Source of the DNA: an uncultured Verrucomicrobia subdivision 3 bacterium
Lineage (GTDB): Bacteria > Verrucomicrobiota > Verrucomicrobiia > Limisphaerales > UBA8199
Reading direction: 5' to 3'
DNA: 42,697 bases
Assembly: GCA_903913865.1 (NCBI GenBank)
Contig: CAIWMU010000121.1
Coordinates: forward strand, 1-42,697
In this document: one piece after another, positions 15,661 through 23,500 of the stretch
Layout: each line of letters starts with the position of its first letter
Position numbering within the stretch: position 1 is the stretch's first letter
Translations under genes and position numbers: made by a program
The notes under the pieces: model-generated
What the model was told of the DNA's origin: nothing
Database searches by the model: none
What the model saw: the letters and a program-made list of their open reading frames with translations, nothing else

Positions 15661-18600
15661 TCAGGCTGTTCCGGATCCGGCACCTGGAATGGGGACTCCG
15701 AAGGTGATCGTCGTCCCCTGCCCCGGTTTGCTGGAAACCTCGCACCGCCCCCCAAGCTGGCGCAACCGGCTCTGCATGTTCTCCAGCCCATCCGCACCCA
15801 CCCCGGACCGCGCAACGGTCTCACCCAGCCCACGACCGTTGTCACTCACGGCGACCGTCAGAAACCCGCCTTTGGCGCTGATGGCAAGCCGCAGGTCGGT
15901 GGCCCCTGAATGCTGGATCACATTTGTGAGGGCCTGCTTGAACGCCAGAAACAGGCTGTGACGCTGCTCCGCATTCAGCGGCGCAACCGGCAGGTCCCGC
16001 GCCACTTCAAGGTGGCACTTTACGGCCGTGCTTTTCAGGAAATGTTGGGCATATTGGCAGAAGTAGGTGGCCAGGGAGGACACCGTGTCGTGCCGGGGAT
16101 TCACCGCCCAGACAATTTCATCCAGTGCCGTCACCATCTCGCGTGCGCGAGCGCCAATCTCCCGCGCGTGTTCCCTCACATCCTCCACCGGCAGCCCTGA
16201 ATCCTGGGCCAGTTCACTGCCAAAATTAATTTCGACCAGCCCGGCCCCGAGATCGTCATGCAGATCCTGGGCAATCCGGGTGCGCTCCCGCTCCAGCGCC
16301 TGCCTCTCCTCCAGCCGCTGAATCCTGAGCCGGTAGCGGTGCCTCAACGCCAGCAGCAATCCCCCGGCGAACAGGCATGACCCGACCGTCGTCGCCGCAA
16401 CCCTGAACCAGACCGGCTCCCAGAGATGGGCCGCGATCTGGATTGAGAGCGAATCCCCCTGCTCATTCCAGATCCCGTCATGGTTGCAGGCTGTGACCCG
16501 GAATCGATATTTCCCTGGAGGGACGTGGGGATAATGAGCCGTTCTGGCGGAGCCCACCTCCACCCAATCCTGATCCAGACCTTCCAGCTTGTAGCGAAAT
16601 GTCACATTCTCAGGTGAGGCAAGGCTGAGGGCGGTGAATTCAAACTCCATCTGGTTCACTCCCGGCCCGAGGTGCATGGTTGCGGGATGCCGCCGCAGGT
16701 CCACAGCGGTGGATGTCCCCTGAAGCTGGTAGGAGGCGATGGTGCGGCCATTCACCCGAAGCAACTCGATCACAACCTGGGGGGGTTGCCCGCTTCTTCC
16801 AATCAGGCCTGGTTGGATGCAGGCAAGGCCTGTCTGTGTCGGGATCAGGAGGCGCCCGTCCCGGCTCCGTGTGCTGATGGGCCACACGCCAAACGTGGCC
16901 TGCAGATGGGGCATGCCATCCCCACGACCCAGCACGACTGAGCGGACGCGTGGGGCACGACCCTCGGCCACGGCCTCAAATTCCGACAGGGCCACCTGGC
17001 ATATGCCCCGGTTTCCAGCCATCCAGAGCCGGCCATGCTCATCCGTCATCAATTGCGAAACGTATTCATCCCATAAACCCTGCTCCCGGTGAAACTCCAC
17101 ATACTTCCCATTTCTCAACCAACCCAGACCCTGTCCCGCGTAACCGATCCAGAGGGCTCCATCAGGGGTGGAAAGCAGGCAGCGAATTCCACGGGAGGAA
17201 CGTGTCAGATTGTCGGCCGCCCCCGTGGACAGCACATCACCCACAACCTGAAAAAGCGACCCCTCGGAGGTCGCCGCCCATAAGCTCGAGTCCCCACCCT
17301 CCGCCATTGTTCGAACATTTCGCGAGCCTGCAGGCAGGGCAAAGGAGCGAAGGATGCCGCCCCGCAGCCTGTGCAGCATGCCCGGCACATTTGGCCCGAT
17401 CCACAGGTCCCCATTGGAACAGACGAGCAGGGAGCGGATGAATGCCCCATCCATCTCCCTCCCAAGCGGCACAGGCGTAAATCCACCCTGCTTGAATCGG
17501 AACACCCCCTGCTCCCGGGTTCCCAACAAAACCCCGCCCCCGGGTTCGGACGCCAGGCAGACGACCCCGCCCCCGGTCCAGCCATCCCTGGGGCTTAGAA
17601 GCGTCCACACATCGTTCGTCTTTACAGCCAAAGCACCGTTCTGGCCCGCCACCCAGAGGGTGCCGGAGGCGTCCTCGCAAACGGACTGGACCGAGACAAA
17701 CGGCAATCCGGAGGAAAGTCCGAGCACTTCCGCCGCACGCTGGCGAAACCGGTTCAGCCCCCCGCCCCGCGCACCCACCCAAAGATCCCCCTCCGAATCC
17801 TCAACCATGGCGGTGATCGCGGGCAGGGCGGGATTGATGTTCTGAATACCCCTCGAATCATAGCGTTGCAGCCCCCCGGAACCGGTTCCAATCCACAATC
17901 CATGCGCCCGGTCCTCATAGAGTGCGGTCACTTCCACCACAGTGCAGCCGGGCTCCACCTTCATTTCGGCAACCGCCTCCAGCACCCCGCCGTAAACACA
18001 CCGATAAATATTCAGACCCGAACAAAACCAGATGCCCTTGTCCCGTCCCGCAGCCAGTGGAACCGCCGGTTGTCCCGGTGCAAACAACGCCTCAAAACGC
18101 CCATCCCTCAGGACCCCCACATTGCCACCCTGTGAATACCAGAGAAACCCCTGCACATCCACCACCAGCCGGCATGCTCCCGGACCAAGACCCTCCGCCG
18201 CACCGAACCGCTTCGTCCGGCCTCCCTGAATCTGAAAAACCGATCCCGCATCATCACTGACCCAGATCGACCCTTCCCCATCCTCCACAATCGAGCGTGG
18301 CTGTCCTCTGAACTGTGCCTCCCCCAGATCCACCAGCCTGGCAGCCTCCCCATCCCCAAGGCACAGGGTTGCTCCGCCATCCTTCACGATCCAGAGATTG
18401 CCCCGCCGATCCTTCATCATGAACCGGATCTGGTATGGGGGCTGCCCCACTCGTATTGGAGGGGTGAATTCCTGGAACCGGACCCCGTCAAACCGGAACA
18501 GTCCCTCATGGGTGGCGATCCACAAATAGCCATCGGCCGTTTGTTCAAGGCCCACGATTGTATGCTCCGGCAGACCGTCTGCCGGCTGCCAGTCACGAAA

Positions 18601-18705
18601 AAACCAGGAGGAATTCGTCGTCGCACAGAAGGCGATCGGCGAAACCAACAGGACAAGGCAGGCCAGACATGCGCCCAGCAGCCTGTATCTCTCCGGCTTG
18701 ATCAC
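15661..18705 (-). CDS. Hybrid-propeller sensor histidine kinase (Reg_prop, Y_Y_Y, HisKA_3)
   Basis: This is a 1014-residue transmembrane kinase. A signal or anchor segment (about 8-28) is followed by some 14 two-component propeller repeats to about residue 690, with recurring GxLWIGT/GxLWVA motifs. These form the paired periplasmic beta-propellers that sense polysaccharide fragments in related Bacteroidetes systems. A Y_Y_Y domain (FRYKLEGLDQDW...YPHVPPGKYRFRV) precedes a membrane span at 765-788. The cytoplasmic part has a HisKA_3 box with H816 in AQDLHDDLGAG and a HATPase domain (NVIQHS, DNGRGLG, GLENMQSRL). Unlike HTCS proteins it has no fused receiver or AraC domain. The NarL-type regulator encoded next is the expected partner. 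The ligand is unknown. Confidence 0.92.
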   Translation of the reverse strand: MIKPERYRLLGACLACLVLLVSPIAFCATTNSSWFFRDWQPADGLPEHTIVGLEQTADGYLWIATHEGLFRFDGVRFQEFTPPIRVGQPPYQIRFMMKDRRGNLWIVKDGGATLCLGDGEAARLVDLGEAQFRGQPRSIVEDGEGSIWVSDDAGSVFQIQGGRTKRFGAAEGLGPGACRLVVDVQGFLWYSQGGNVGVLRDGRFEALFAPGQPAVPLAAGRDKGIWFCSGLNIYRCVYGGVLEAVAEMKVEPGCTVVEVTALYEDRAHGLWIGTGSGGLQRYDSRGIQNINPALPAITAMVEDSEGDLWVGARGGGLNRFRQRAAEVLGLSSGLPFVSVQSVCEDASGTLWVAGQNGALAVKTNDVWTLLSPRDGWTGGGVVCLASEPGGGVLLGTREQGVFRFKQGGFTPVPLGREMDGAFIRSLLVCSNGDLWIGPNVPGMLHRLRGGILRSFALPAGSRNVRTMAEGGDSSLWAATSEGSLFQVVGDVLSTGAADNLTRSSRGIRCLLSTPDGALWIGYAGQGLGWLRNGKYVEFHREQGLWDEYVSQLMTDEHGRLWMAGNRGICQVALSEFEAVAEGRAPRVRSVVLGRGDGMPHLQATFGVWPISTRSRDGRLLIPTQTGLACIQPGLIGRSGQPPQVVIELLRVNGRTIASYQLQGTSTAVDLRRHPATMHLGPGVNQMEFEFTALSLASPENVTFRYKLEGLDQDWVEVGSARTAHYPHVPPGKYRFRVTACNHDGIWNEQGDSLSIQIAAHLWEPVWFRVAATTVGSCLFAGGLLLALRHRYRLRIQRLEERQALERERTRIAQDLHDDLGAGLVEINFGSELAQDSGLPVEDVREHAREIGARAREMVTALDEIVWAVNPRHDTVSSLATYFCQYAQHFLKSTAVKCHLEVARDLPVAPLNAEQRHSLFLAFKQALTNVIQHSGATDLRLAISAKGGFLTVAVSDNGRGLGETVARSGVGADGLENMQSRLRQLGGRCEVSSKPGQGTTITFGVPIPGAGSGTA

Positions 18706-19305
18706 GCCACACCCTAGACCGGGAGGGCGGAATTTCGAAGTCGAAAAGCAACGAGACCGGGAAATGAACAGCGCGCAGGCATGAAGGGTTCAGCCGGGTG
18801 TTCGCAGGCTCCGGGTGCGGAAGGAGGTGATTGGGATTTTGGGAAGAAGTAAAACGATCCCGGGCATGATGCGTGGGGATTCTGTGGACCTGTTTTGCCT
18901 TTGCAGGGCGGTCTGAACTGGTTTTGGTCTGTTCCTCTTCCCGCGCCTCAAAACCGGGCTGCAACATACCTGGCTTACAGCCCGCCCGGAACGGGAGCCT
19001 GTAGCAACGGCAGTATGTTCGCCCCCCTTCGGGCTGCCCTGTAAGGGCAAAATGTGAAAGCCCGGGCTGCAAGGCCCGGGTGGACGCCCCACAAATAACC
19101 ATCCCTAAGCCCTGAATGGCCGTCACATCGTGAACATGTTCGGTCCCATCCAAAATACCAACCGCGTTGCGTCGGTCTAGATTTCGATCCGCCAGCACTG
19201 GTCACCCCCGAAACCTGTAAAGACAGGAAACTCCAGTGCCACCAATTCTTCACGCATCGCATCCGCTTCACGAATACGCGCTGGGGAATCCTCGCCCCGG
19301 GACGA
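18706..19305. other. 600-bp gene-free region between kinase and oxidoreductase genes
   Basis: No frame with coding character is present; the overlapping open frames lack domains and ribosome sites. The middle (18955-19080) is packed with inverted repeats listed separately. The kinase promoter must lie in the left part (18706-18950), but no clear boxes were found there. The remaining right part (19081-19305) shows nothing recognisable. Confidence 0.45.
18955..19080. repeat. Nested inverted-repeat cluster (REP/BIME-like)
   Basis: Several perfect stems sit within 126 bp: CGGGCTG/CAGCCCG (18955-18961, 18978-18984), AACATAC/GTATGTT (18963-18969, 19013-19019), CCCG/CGGG (18985-18988, 18992-18995), TGCCCT/AGGGCA (19035-19040, 19044-19049) and CCCGGGC/GCCCGGG (19061-19067, 19074-19080). 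The first two overlap, so alternative folds are possible. The layout differs from the two multi-hairpin repeats elsewhere in the window, although the GGGCTG/CAGCCC core is similar. Likely a mobile intergenic repeat or folded RNA. Confidence 0.5.
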
Positions 19306-20355
19306 TTACGCGCCGAGGGTGACCTGTCGCCGGAGGTGGGCCGACTCATAGCAGGCCGACAAAACCTCCTGGCTGCGCAAACCAAGGGCCGCGTTGTTGA
19401 CGGGATCCCTGTCCTCGATAATCGCCCGGCTGAACTCTTCGATCTCAGCCAGGTAGGTGTTCACAGGTGCGGGGTTGATGGGAATCGGAATGCCCGGCTT
19501 CCGCTCCTGCAGCGAATCGTAACCCGGGAGGTCCGGCAGGTCATCCAGGCGGGCGATCATCTCGCCGTCCGCCTCCTGTCCAATGGTTCCCGAGGCAATG
19601 ATGCTCCCGTGGGTGCCATATAGCTCCAGCACGTTCCGGCTGGCATCGTCCGGGATGCAGAAAAAGGAATCCACAACCCCCATCGCCCCATTCTCGAACA
19701 GGAGGGTTGCAACGGCGGCATCCTCGGATGCATACGCATGAACTGTGCGGTTGATCAGGCAGCTGACGGCTTTGATTTTCCCGAAATACATCTCCAGGAG
19801 GTCGATGCAGTGTCCCCCCATGTCGATGAGCGATCCTCCGCCACTCTCGGCGGGTTGCTGGCGCCAGGCACCCGGGATGGGAGGATACCAGCAGGAGAGC
19901 TGTGCACGGGCAAATACAGGCTGGCCGAGGCGGCCTTCCTGAATAAGCCGGAGCGCCTCCCGGTGCCGGGCATGAAACCGCATCATGAATGCCGTTCCAA
20001 ACCGCACACCGGCGGAGCGACAGGCACGGATCATCGCCGAAACCTCGGAAACAGTGATCCCGAGCGGCTTCTCGCAGAGAACATGCTTTCCGGCCCGGGC
20101 GCAGGCCTGAACCTGCTCCAGATGCTTTCCCGGGGGCGAACCGATATACACAGCCTCAACATCGCTTTCGAGCAACGCCTCAATGCTCCGCGCCGGTTCG
20201 GCACCAAACTCCCGCGCCACCTCTGCATTCGTGGCGGCTGTCGGCCCGTAAACGGATGTGAGCCGCGCGTTGGAGGCGGGCAGAATTCCCTCAGGTATGG
20301 TTCTGCGCCGCGCTATTCCCCCGGAACCGATGACTCCCCACTTGATTTTTCTCAC
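19306..20355 (-). CDS. Gfo/Idh/MocA-family NAD(P)-dependent oxidoreductase
   Basis: This is a 349-residue cytosolic dehydrogenase. The N-terminal Rossmann fold has GVIGSGGIARR, and the family signature EKPLG appears in GKHVLCEKPLGITVSE. The C-terminal half has RFHARHREAL and the typical GGSLIDMGGHCIDLLEMYFG helix with the active-site HCID region. Family members oxidise sugars, inositols or sugar-like compounds; the substrate here is unknown. The GTG at 20355 is preferred because GGAGG stands 7 nt upstream and because it overlaps the reductase stop in a GTGA junction. A TTG one codon earlier is the alternative. Coupling to ferredoxin-NADP reductase suggests that the pair is co-expressed, which does not prove a common pathway. 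Confidence 0.88.
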   Translation of the reverse strand: MRKIKWGVIGSGGIARRRTIPEGILPASNARLTSVYGPTAATNAEVAREFGAEPARSIEALLESDVEAVYIGSPPGKHLEQVQACARAGKHVLCEKPLGITVSEVSAMIRACRSAGVRFGTAFMMRFHARHREALRLIQEGRLGQPVFARAQLSCWYPPIPGAWRQQPAESGGGSLIDMGGHCIDLLEMYFGKIKAVSCLINRTVHAYASEDAAVATLLFENGAMGVVDSFFCIPDDASRNVLELYGTHGSIIASGTIGQEADGEMIARLDDLPDLPGYDSLQERKPGIPIPINPAPVNTYLAEIEEFSRAIIEDRDPVNNAALGLRSQEVLSACYESAHLRRQVTLGA

Positions 20356-21167
20356 CAATATTCCTCCACATGAATGGTACCTATATCTTTGCCATGGTCC
20401 TGCTTGAATCCACGGACCTCCAGAAGGCCCTTCACCGCCGTAACCATATCGGGATTCCCGCAGAGGAACACCTCCGATTGCGAGGGATCCAGAGGAACGC
20501 CCGACATCTTCTCCACAACTCCCTGCTCAAGAAGGTTTTGGAGCCGGCCCACATGACCATGAAACCGGCCATCCCCTTCCGGACGGGTGATGGTGGGGAT
20601 GTATGTAAAATTCGGGCGGATGCGCGCCAGGCTCTCCAGTTCCCCCTGGTAACCCAGATCCCAGCTGTGACGTGCTCCATGCAGAACGACAAACTTGCGG
20701 GATGTCTCGGCGATGAGCATCGTGCGGAGCATCGAAATGTAGGGGGCCAGACCGGTCCCTGTGCCCACCAGCACGACTGCCTTGGAGGGCGCAACCCGGT
20801 CGAGCGTGAACACGCCACTTCCCTTGGGACCCAGAAAGATCCGGTCCCCGTGTTTCAGGGCAAAAAGCCGTGGCGTAAGCTGGCCACTGTTCACGAGGGT
20901 CAGATAAAACTCGAGGTAACGCCTCTCAAGGCTTGATGAGGCGATGCTGTAGGCGCGGCGAATGAGTTTGTCGGCCGGGGGGGCCTCCTCGGCATCCGCC
21001 TCCGGCACCCTGGGTGCGGAACCGGGCAACCCGAGAACGGCAAACTGGCCCGGAGTGAACTCAAACAACGGCCCATCCGATGCGACCCGCAGGATCAATA
21101 GTTGGGGATTGATGGCCTCCCGCCCGATGACGGTGGCGTTGTAGAACTTCGAAGCACTCGTTTCCAT
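20352..21167 (-). CDS. fpr: Ferredoxin/flavodoxin-NADP(+) reductase
   Basis: This is a 271-residue plant-type FNR flavoprotein that passes electrons between NADPH and ferredoxin or flavodoxin. The FAD site is RAYSIASS followed by LVNSGQLTPRLFALKHGD. The NADP-binding site is VLVGTGTGLAPYISMLRTM, and the FLCGNPDMV motif is near the end. The last residues, HVEEYW, have the C-terminal aromatic typical of bacterial Fpr. A 60-residue upstream extension of the frame lacks similarity to the family, so METSASKF at 21167 is taken as the start, although its ribosome site is weak. It is the first gene of a two-gene unit with the overlapping Gfo/Idh oxidoreductase. Confidence 0.9.
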   Translation of the reverse strand: METSASKFYNATVIGREAINPQLLILRVASDGPLFEFTPGQFAVLGLPGSAPRVPEADAEEAPPADKLIRRAYSIASSSLERRYLEFYLTLVNSGQLTPRLFALKHGDRIFLGPKGSGVFTLDRVAPSKAVVLVGTGTGLAPYISMLRTMLIAETSRKFVVLHGARHSWDLGYQGELESLARIRPNFTYIPTITRPEGDGRFHGHVGRLQNLLEQGVVEKMSGVPLDPSQSEVFLCGNPDMVTAVKGLLEVRGFKQDHGKDIGTIHVEEYW

Positions 21168-21443
21168 ATCTCTATCTGCGAGGAACATTACCGAACGCCG
21201 CAAGATTCGCAATGATTGAAAGGCTGTGGCAAGCGCCACGAACCGGAATTCAACCGGAACGGGACAATGACATGGGAAACAGGCCTGCCTCCCCCTCCTC
21301 CAAACTTCTGAACGAAGGACGCCAGACATGCTGGCTGTGAAGCTCATTACAGGCCGAATTCAATAGGGGATTTCCATTTCACGCCTCATCCTCATGAAGA
21401 ATATGATTGCCGCAGGGGCATTGGGCGTTCTACAAAGTAACCA

Positions 21444-21716
21444 GTGACTGAACCTGATGAAAACGACATCGATGACGATCTCCCCGAACCCGGGGAAGGG
21501 TCGAGCCATCGCCGCCGGTTTCGAAAGCGCCGGAAGCGCAAGTGGTATAAGCGCCGGAAGGTTCAGGCGGGGATGGTGCTCGGCGTGATTGCCGCAGTCC
21601 TGCTCTCCTATGGATTGGTCGCCCTCAACTCTGTCTCCACAAACCAGAGTTCCGGCAATAAGCCGGATATGAAGGACCGCAGGTTCAACCTGCGGGAATA
21701 CATGGGCAAGCCCTGA
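21444..21716 (+). CDS. Small single-pass membrane protein of unknown function
   Basis: The product has 90 residues. An acidic N-terminus (DENDIDDDLPEPGEG) is followed by a strongly basic patch (HRRRFRKRRKRKWYKRRK), one membrane span at about 42-62 and a short polar tail. The charge pattern predicts an N-in, C-out protein whose basic patch lies against the inner membrane face. The start is GTG. It overlaps, as GTGA, the stop of a 17-codon open frame (21394-21447, starting MKNMIAAG), which might couple its translation. No family is recognised. Coding is supported by the TM segment and clean length, not by similarity. Confidence 0.55.
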   Translation: MTEPDENDIDDDLPEPGEGSSHRRRFRKRRKRKWYKRRKVQAGMVLGVIAAVLLSYGLVALNSVSTNQSSGNKPDMKDRRFNLREYMGKP

Positions 21717-21866
21717 CGCTCTCAGGGCTGTCTCCAGATTCCGCCATGGAACCGGAAAGGCGGGCGGGGCATCCACGACCCGATCCGGGTGCCATACCTC
21801 ATCGGCACCCCGGCACGGCACTCGCGAATGGGAGGGGCGTGGCCCGTTGTGTGGGCTGCCTGATTT

Positions 21867-23462
21867 ATGCACACGAATATGAACCTTAAAACAACGGTTT
21901 TGGCATGGGCACTCCCGCTTCTGGGGTTGGTGATGTCGCCAGGCATCTCTGTGATGGATGCCGCTGCAGATCAGCGTCCGATTCCGGCCGCCTACGGTCC
22001 AAACATTCATCCATCACCCGACGCATTCACCGGGGCCACTTCCTACACCTCCCGGGACCGGATTGTCGCGACTTACTACTTTTACTGGTATTGTGTGAAT
22101 ACCCGTGAGCACATCGTCAACGGGGATGGAACGGATGCGCTCACCGATCACCCGCCCACGCTGGATGGGTTCAGTTACAACAGCGTGAAGTGGCACAAGC
22201 AGCAGCTTCTGGACATGATGGCTGCCGGGATTGATGTGGCGCTACCGGTCTTCTGGGGTGCCCCGCCGGAACAGGCGGCAAAAGCCACCTTCCACTGGAG
22301 TTATGTGGGACTGGAGAGACTGGTGCAGGCAAGGCAGGAATTGCTGGATGAGGGCCGAAAACCGCCCCGCATCGGGATGTTCTACGATACCAGCACCCTT
22401 CAACACAATGGCTGGGGAGCCCATATTGACCTCCGCACCGATTATGGGCGGGAATGGTTTTACGCCACGATCCGCGACTTCTTCTCCCTGGTTCCGCCCC
22501 GGCATTGGGCAATGATCGACTCAAAGCCCGTGGTGCTCCTGTATGCCGCGGATTTCGCGAAGAGCCATGACCAATCGTTCATCGACCACACCCGAAAGCA
22601 GTTTGCTGCCGATTTTGGCGGACGGGTGCCGTGGATCGCGGCGGAGGTCTCCTGGAAGGTGGAGGCGGACAGCAAGGTCGTGTGGGGTGGTGCACTCGGC
22701 ACAAAGAATGCCGGGGTGGCTTCCGTGGGGCCCGGCTACGACCACAGCGCCGTGCCCGGCCGCACTCCGCTGATCTGCAAGCGGGATGGAGGCCGGTTCT
22801 ACGAGGAGAACTGGACCCGGTTTCTGCGCCAGCCCTCAAACCTGGTTGTTGTCGAAACATGGAACGAATTCCACGAGGGGACAGATGTCGCCGATTCCAG
22901 GGAATACGGTCGCCAGTATATCAAGCTGACCCGCAAGTATGCGGATCTTTTCAAAAAGGGCTGGAAGCCCGGCTGGCCAAAGGGCGCATTCAGCAAGGCA
23001 CGGTCCCTGGGCTTCTCCGCAGGGGCGGTGACGAAAGACCAGGGCCTGAGGCTGGTCAATAATGAGGACGGACGAACGGCGCCTGATGAGTTCGCAGGCA
23101 GCTCCTGCCTGAGTGTTGTCACCACCCCGAATCTTGGACACTACCTCTACTTTGCCGCCGACAATTCCTTCAAGGAGAAGGACCCTGTGGACCTGACGGC
23201 CGAGATCGAATACTGCGATGGAAGCGCAGGAACCCTCAGCCTGGAGTATTGCGGCAGCGACGTCACCCAGGCTTTCCACGGTGGCTACACACCCGCCCCG
23301 GAAATCGTGCGTCTGGAAGGGGCAAAGATCTGGAAAACAGCAAGGTTCACGCTGAAGGCCTCCATGCTCATCAACTCCCAAAACGGGGGTGCAGACTTTC
23401 GCTTTGCCACCACTGCGACGGATTTGAAAGTGCGCAAGGTCACCCTTCTCAAAGCAAAGTAA
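21867..23462 (+). CDS. Secreted glycoside-hydrolase-like protein (GH71/GH99-like, DUF5010 type)
   Basis: This is a 531-residue exported protein. After the signal peptide (residues 1 to about 34) comes a TIM-barrel-like domain beginning IVATYYFYWYC and containing GIDVALPVFWG, RIGMFYDT, PVVLLYAADF and VVVETWNEFHEGTD (E330, E334 and E337), followed by REYGRQYI. The ETWNEFHEG block is the hallmark of the GH99/GH71-like group, where it holds acidic active-site residues. The last ~140 residues form a beta-sandwich (carbohydrate-binding-like). It is the first of three co-directional genes, with a 38-bp gap to the next. ATG at 21867 or 21879 is possible. The substrate cannot be predicted. Confidence 0.75.
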   Translation: MHTNMNLKTTVLAWALPLLGLVMSPGISVMDAAADQRPIPAAYGPNIHPSPDAFTGATSYTSRDRIVATYYFYWYCVNTREHIVNGDGTDALTDHPPTLDGFSYNSVKWHKQQLLDMMAAGIDVALPVFWGAPPEQAAKATFHWSYVGLERLVQARQELLDEGRKPPRIGMFYDTSTLQHNGWGAHIDLRTDYGREWFYATIRDFFSLVPPRHWAMIDSKPVVLLYAADFAKSHDQSFIDHTRKQFAADFGGRVPWIAAEVSWKVEADSKVVWGGALGTKNAGVASVGPGYDHSAVPGRTPLICKRDGGRFYEENWTRFLRQPSNLVVVETWNEFHEGTDVADSREYGRQYIKLTRKYADLFKKGWKPGWPKGAFSKARSLGFSAGAVTKDQGLRLVNNEDGRTAPDEFAGSSCLSVVTTPNLGHYLYFAADNSFKEKDPVDLTAEIEYCDGSAGTLSLEYCGSDVTQAFHGGYTPAPEIVRLEGAKIWKTARFTLKASMLINSQNGGADFRFATTATDLKVRKVTLLKAK

Positions 23463-23500
23463 GTCGAGTCCGCAGCAGACAATCCGGGGTCCATAAACAC

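Noticed and set aside
18593-19198. Open frame of 201 codons spanning the hairpin region on the minus strand
   Set aside because: It overlaps the kinase N-terminus and runs through inverted repeats; no coding features.
21787-21810. GGGTGCC/GGCACCC hairpin with 10-nt loop
   Set aside because: No T-tract follows and the loop is large; not a convincing terminator and no other role seen.
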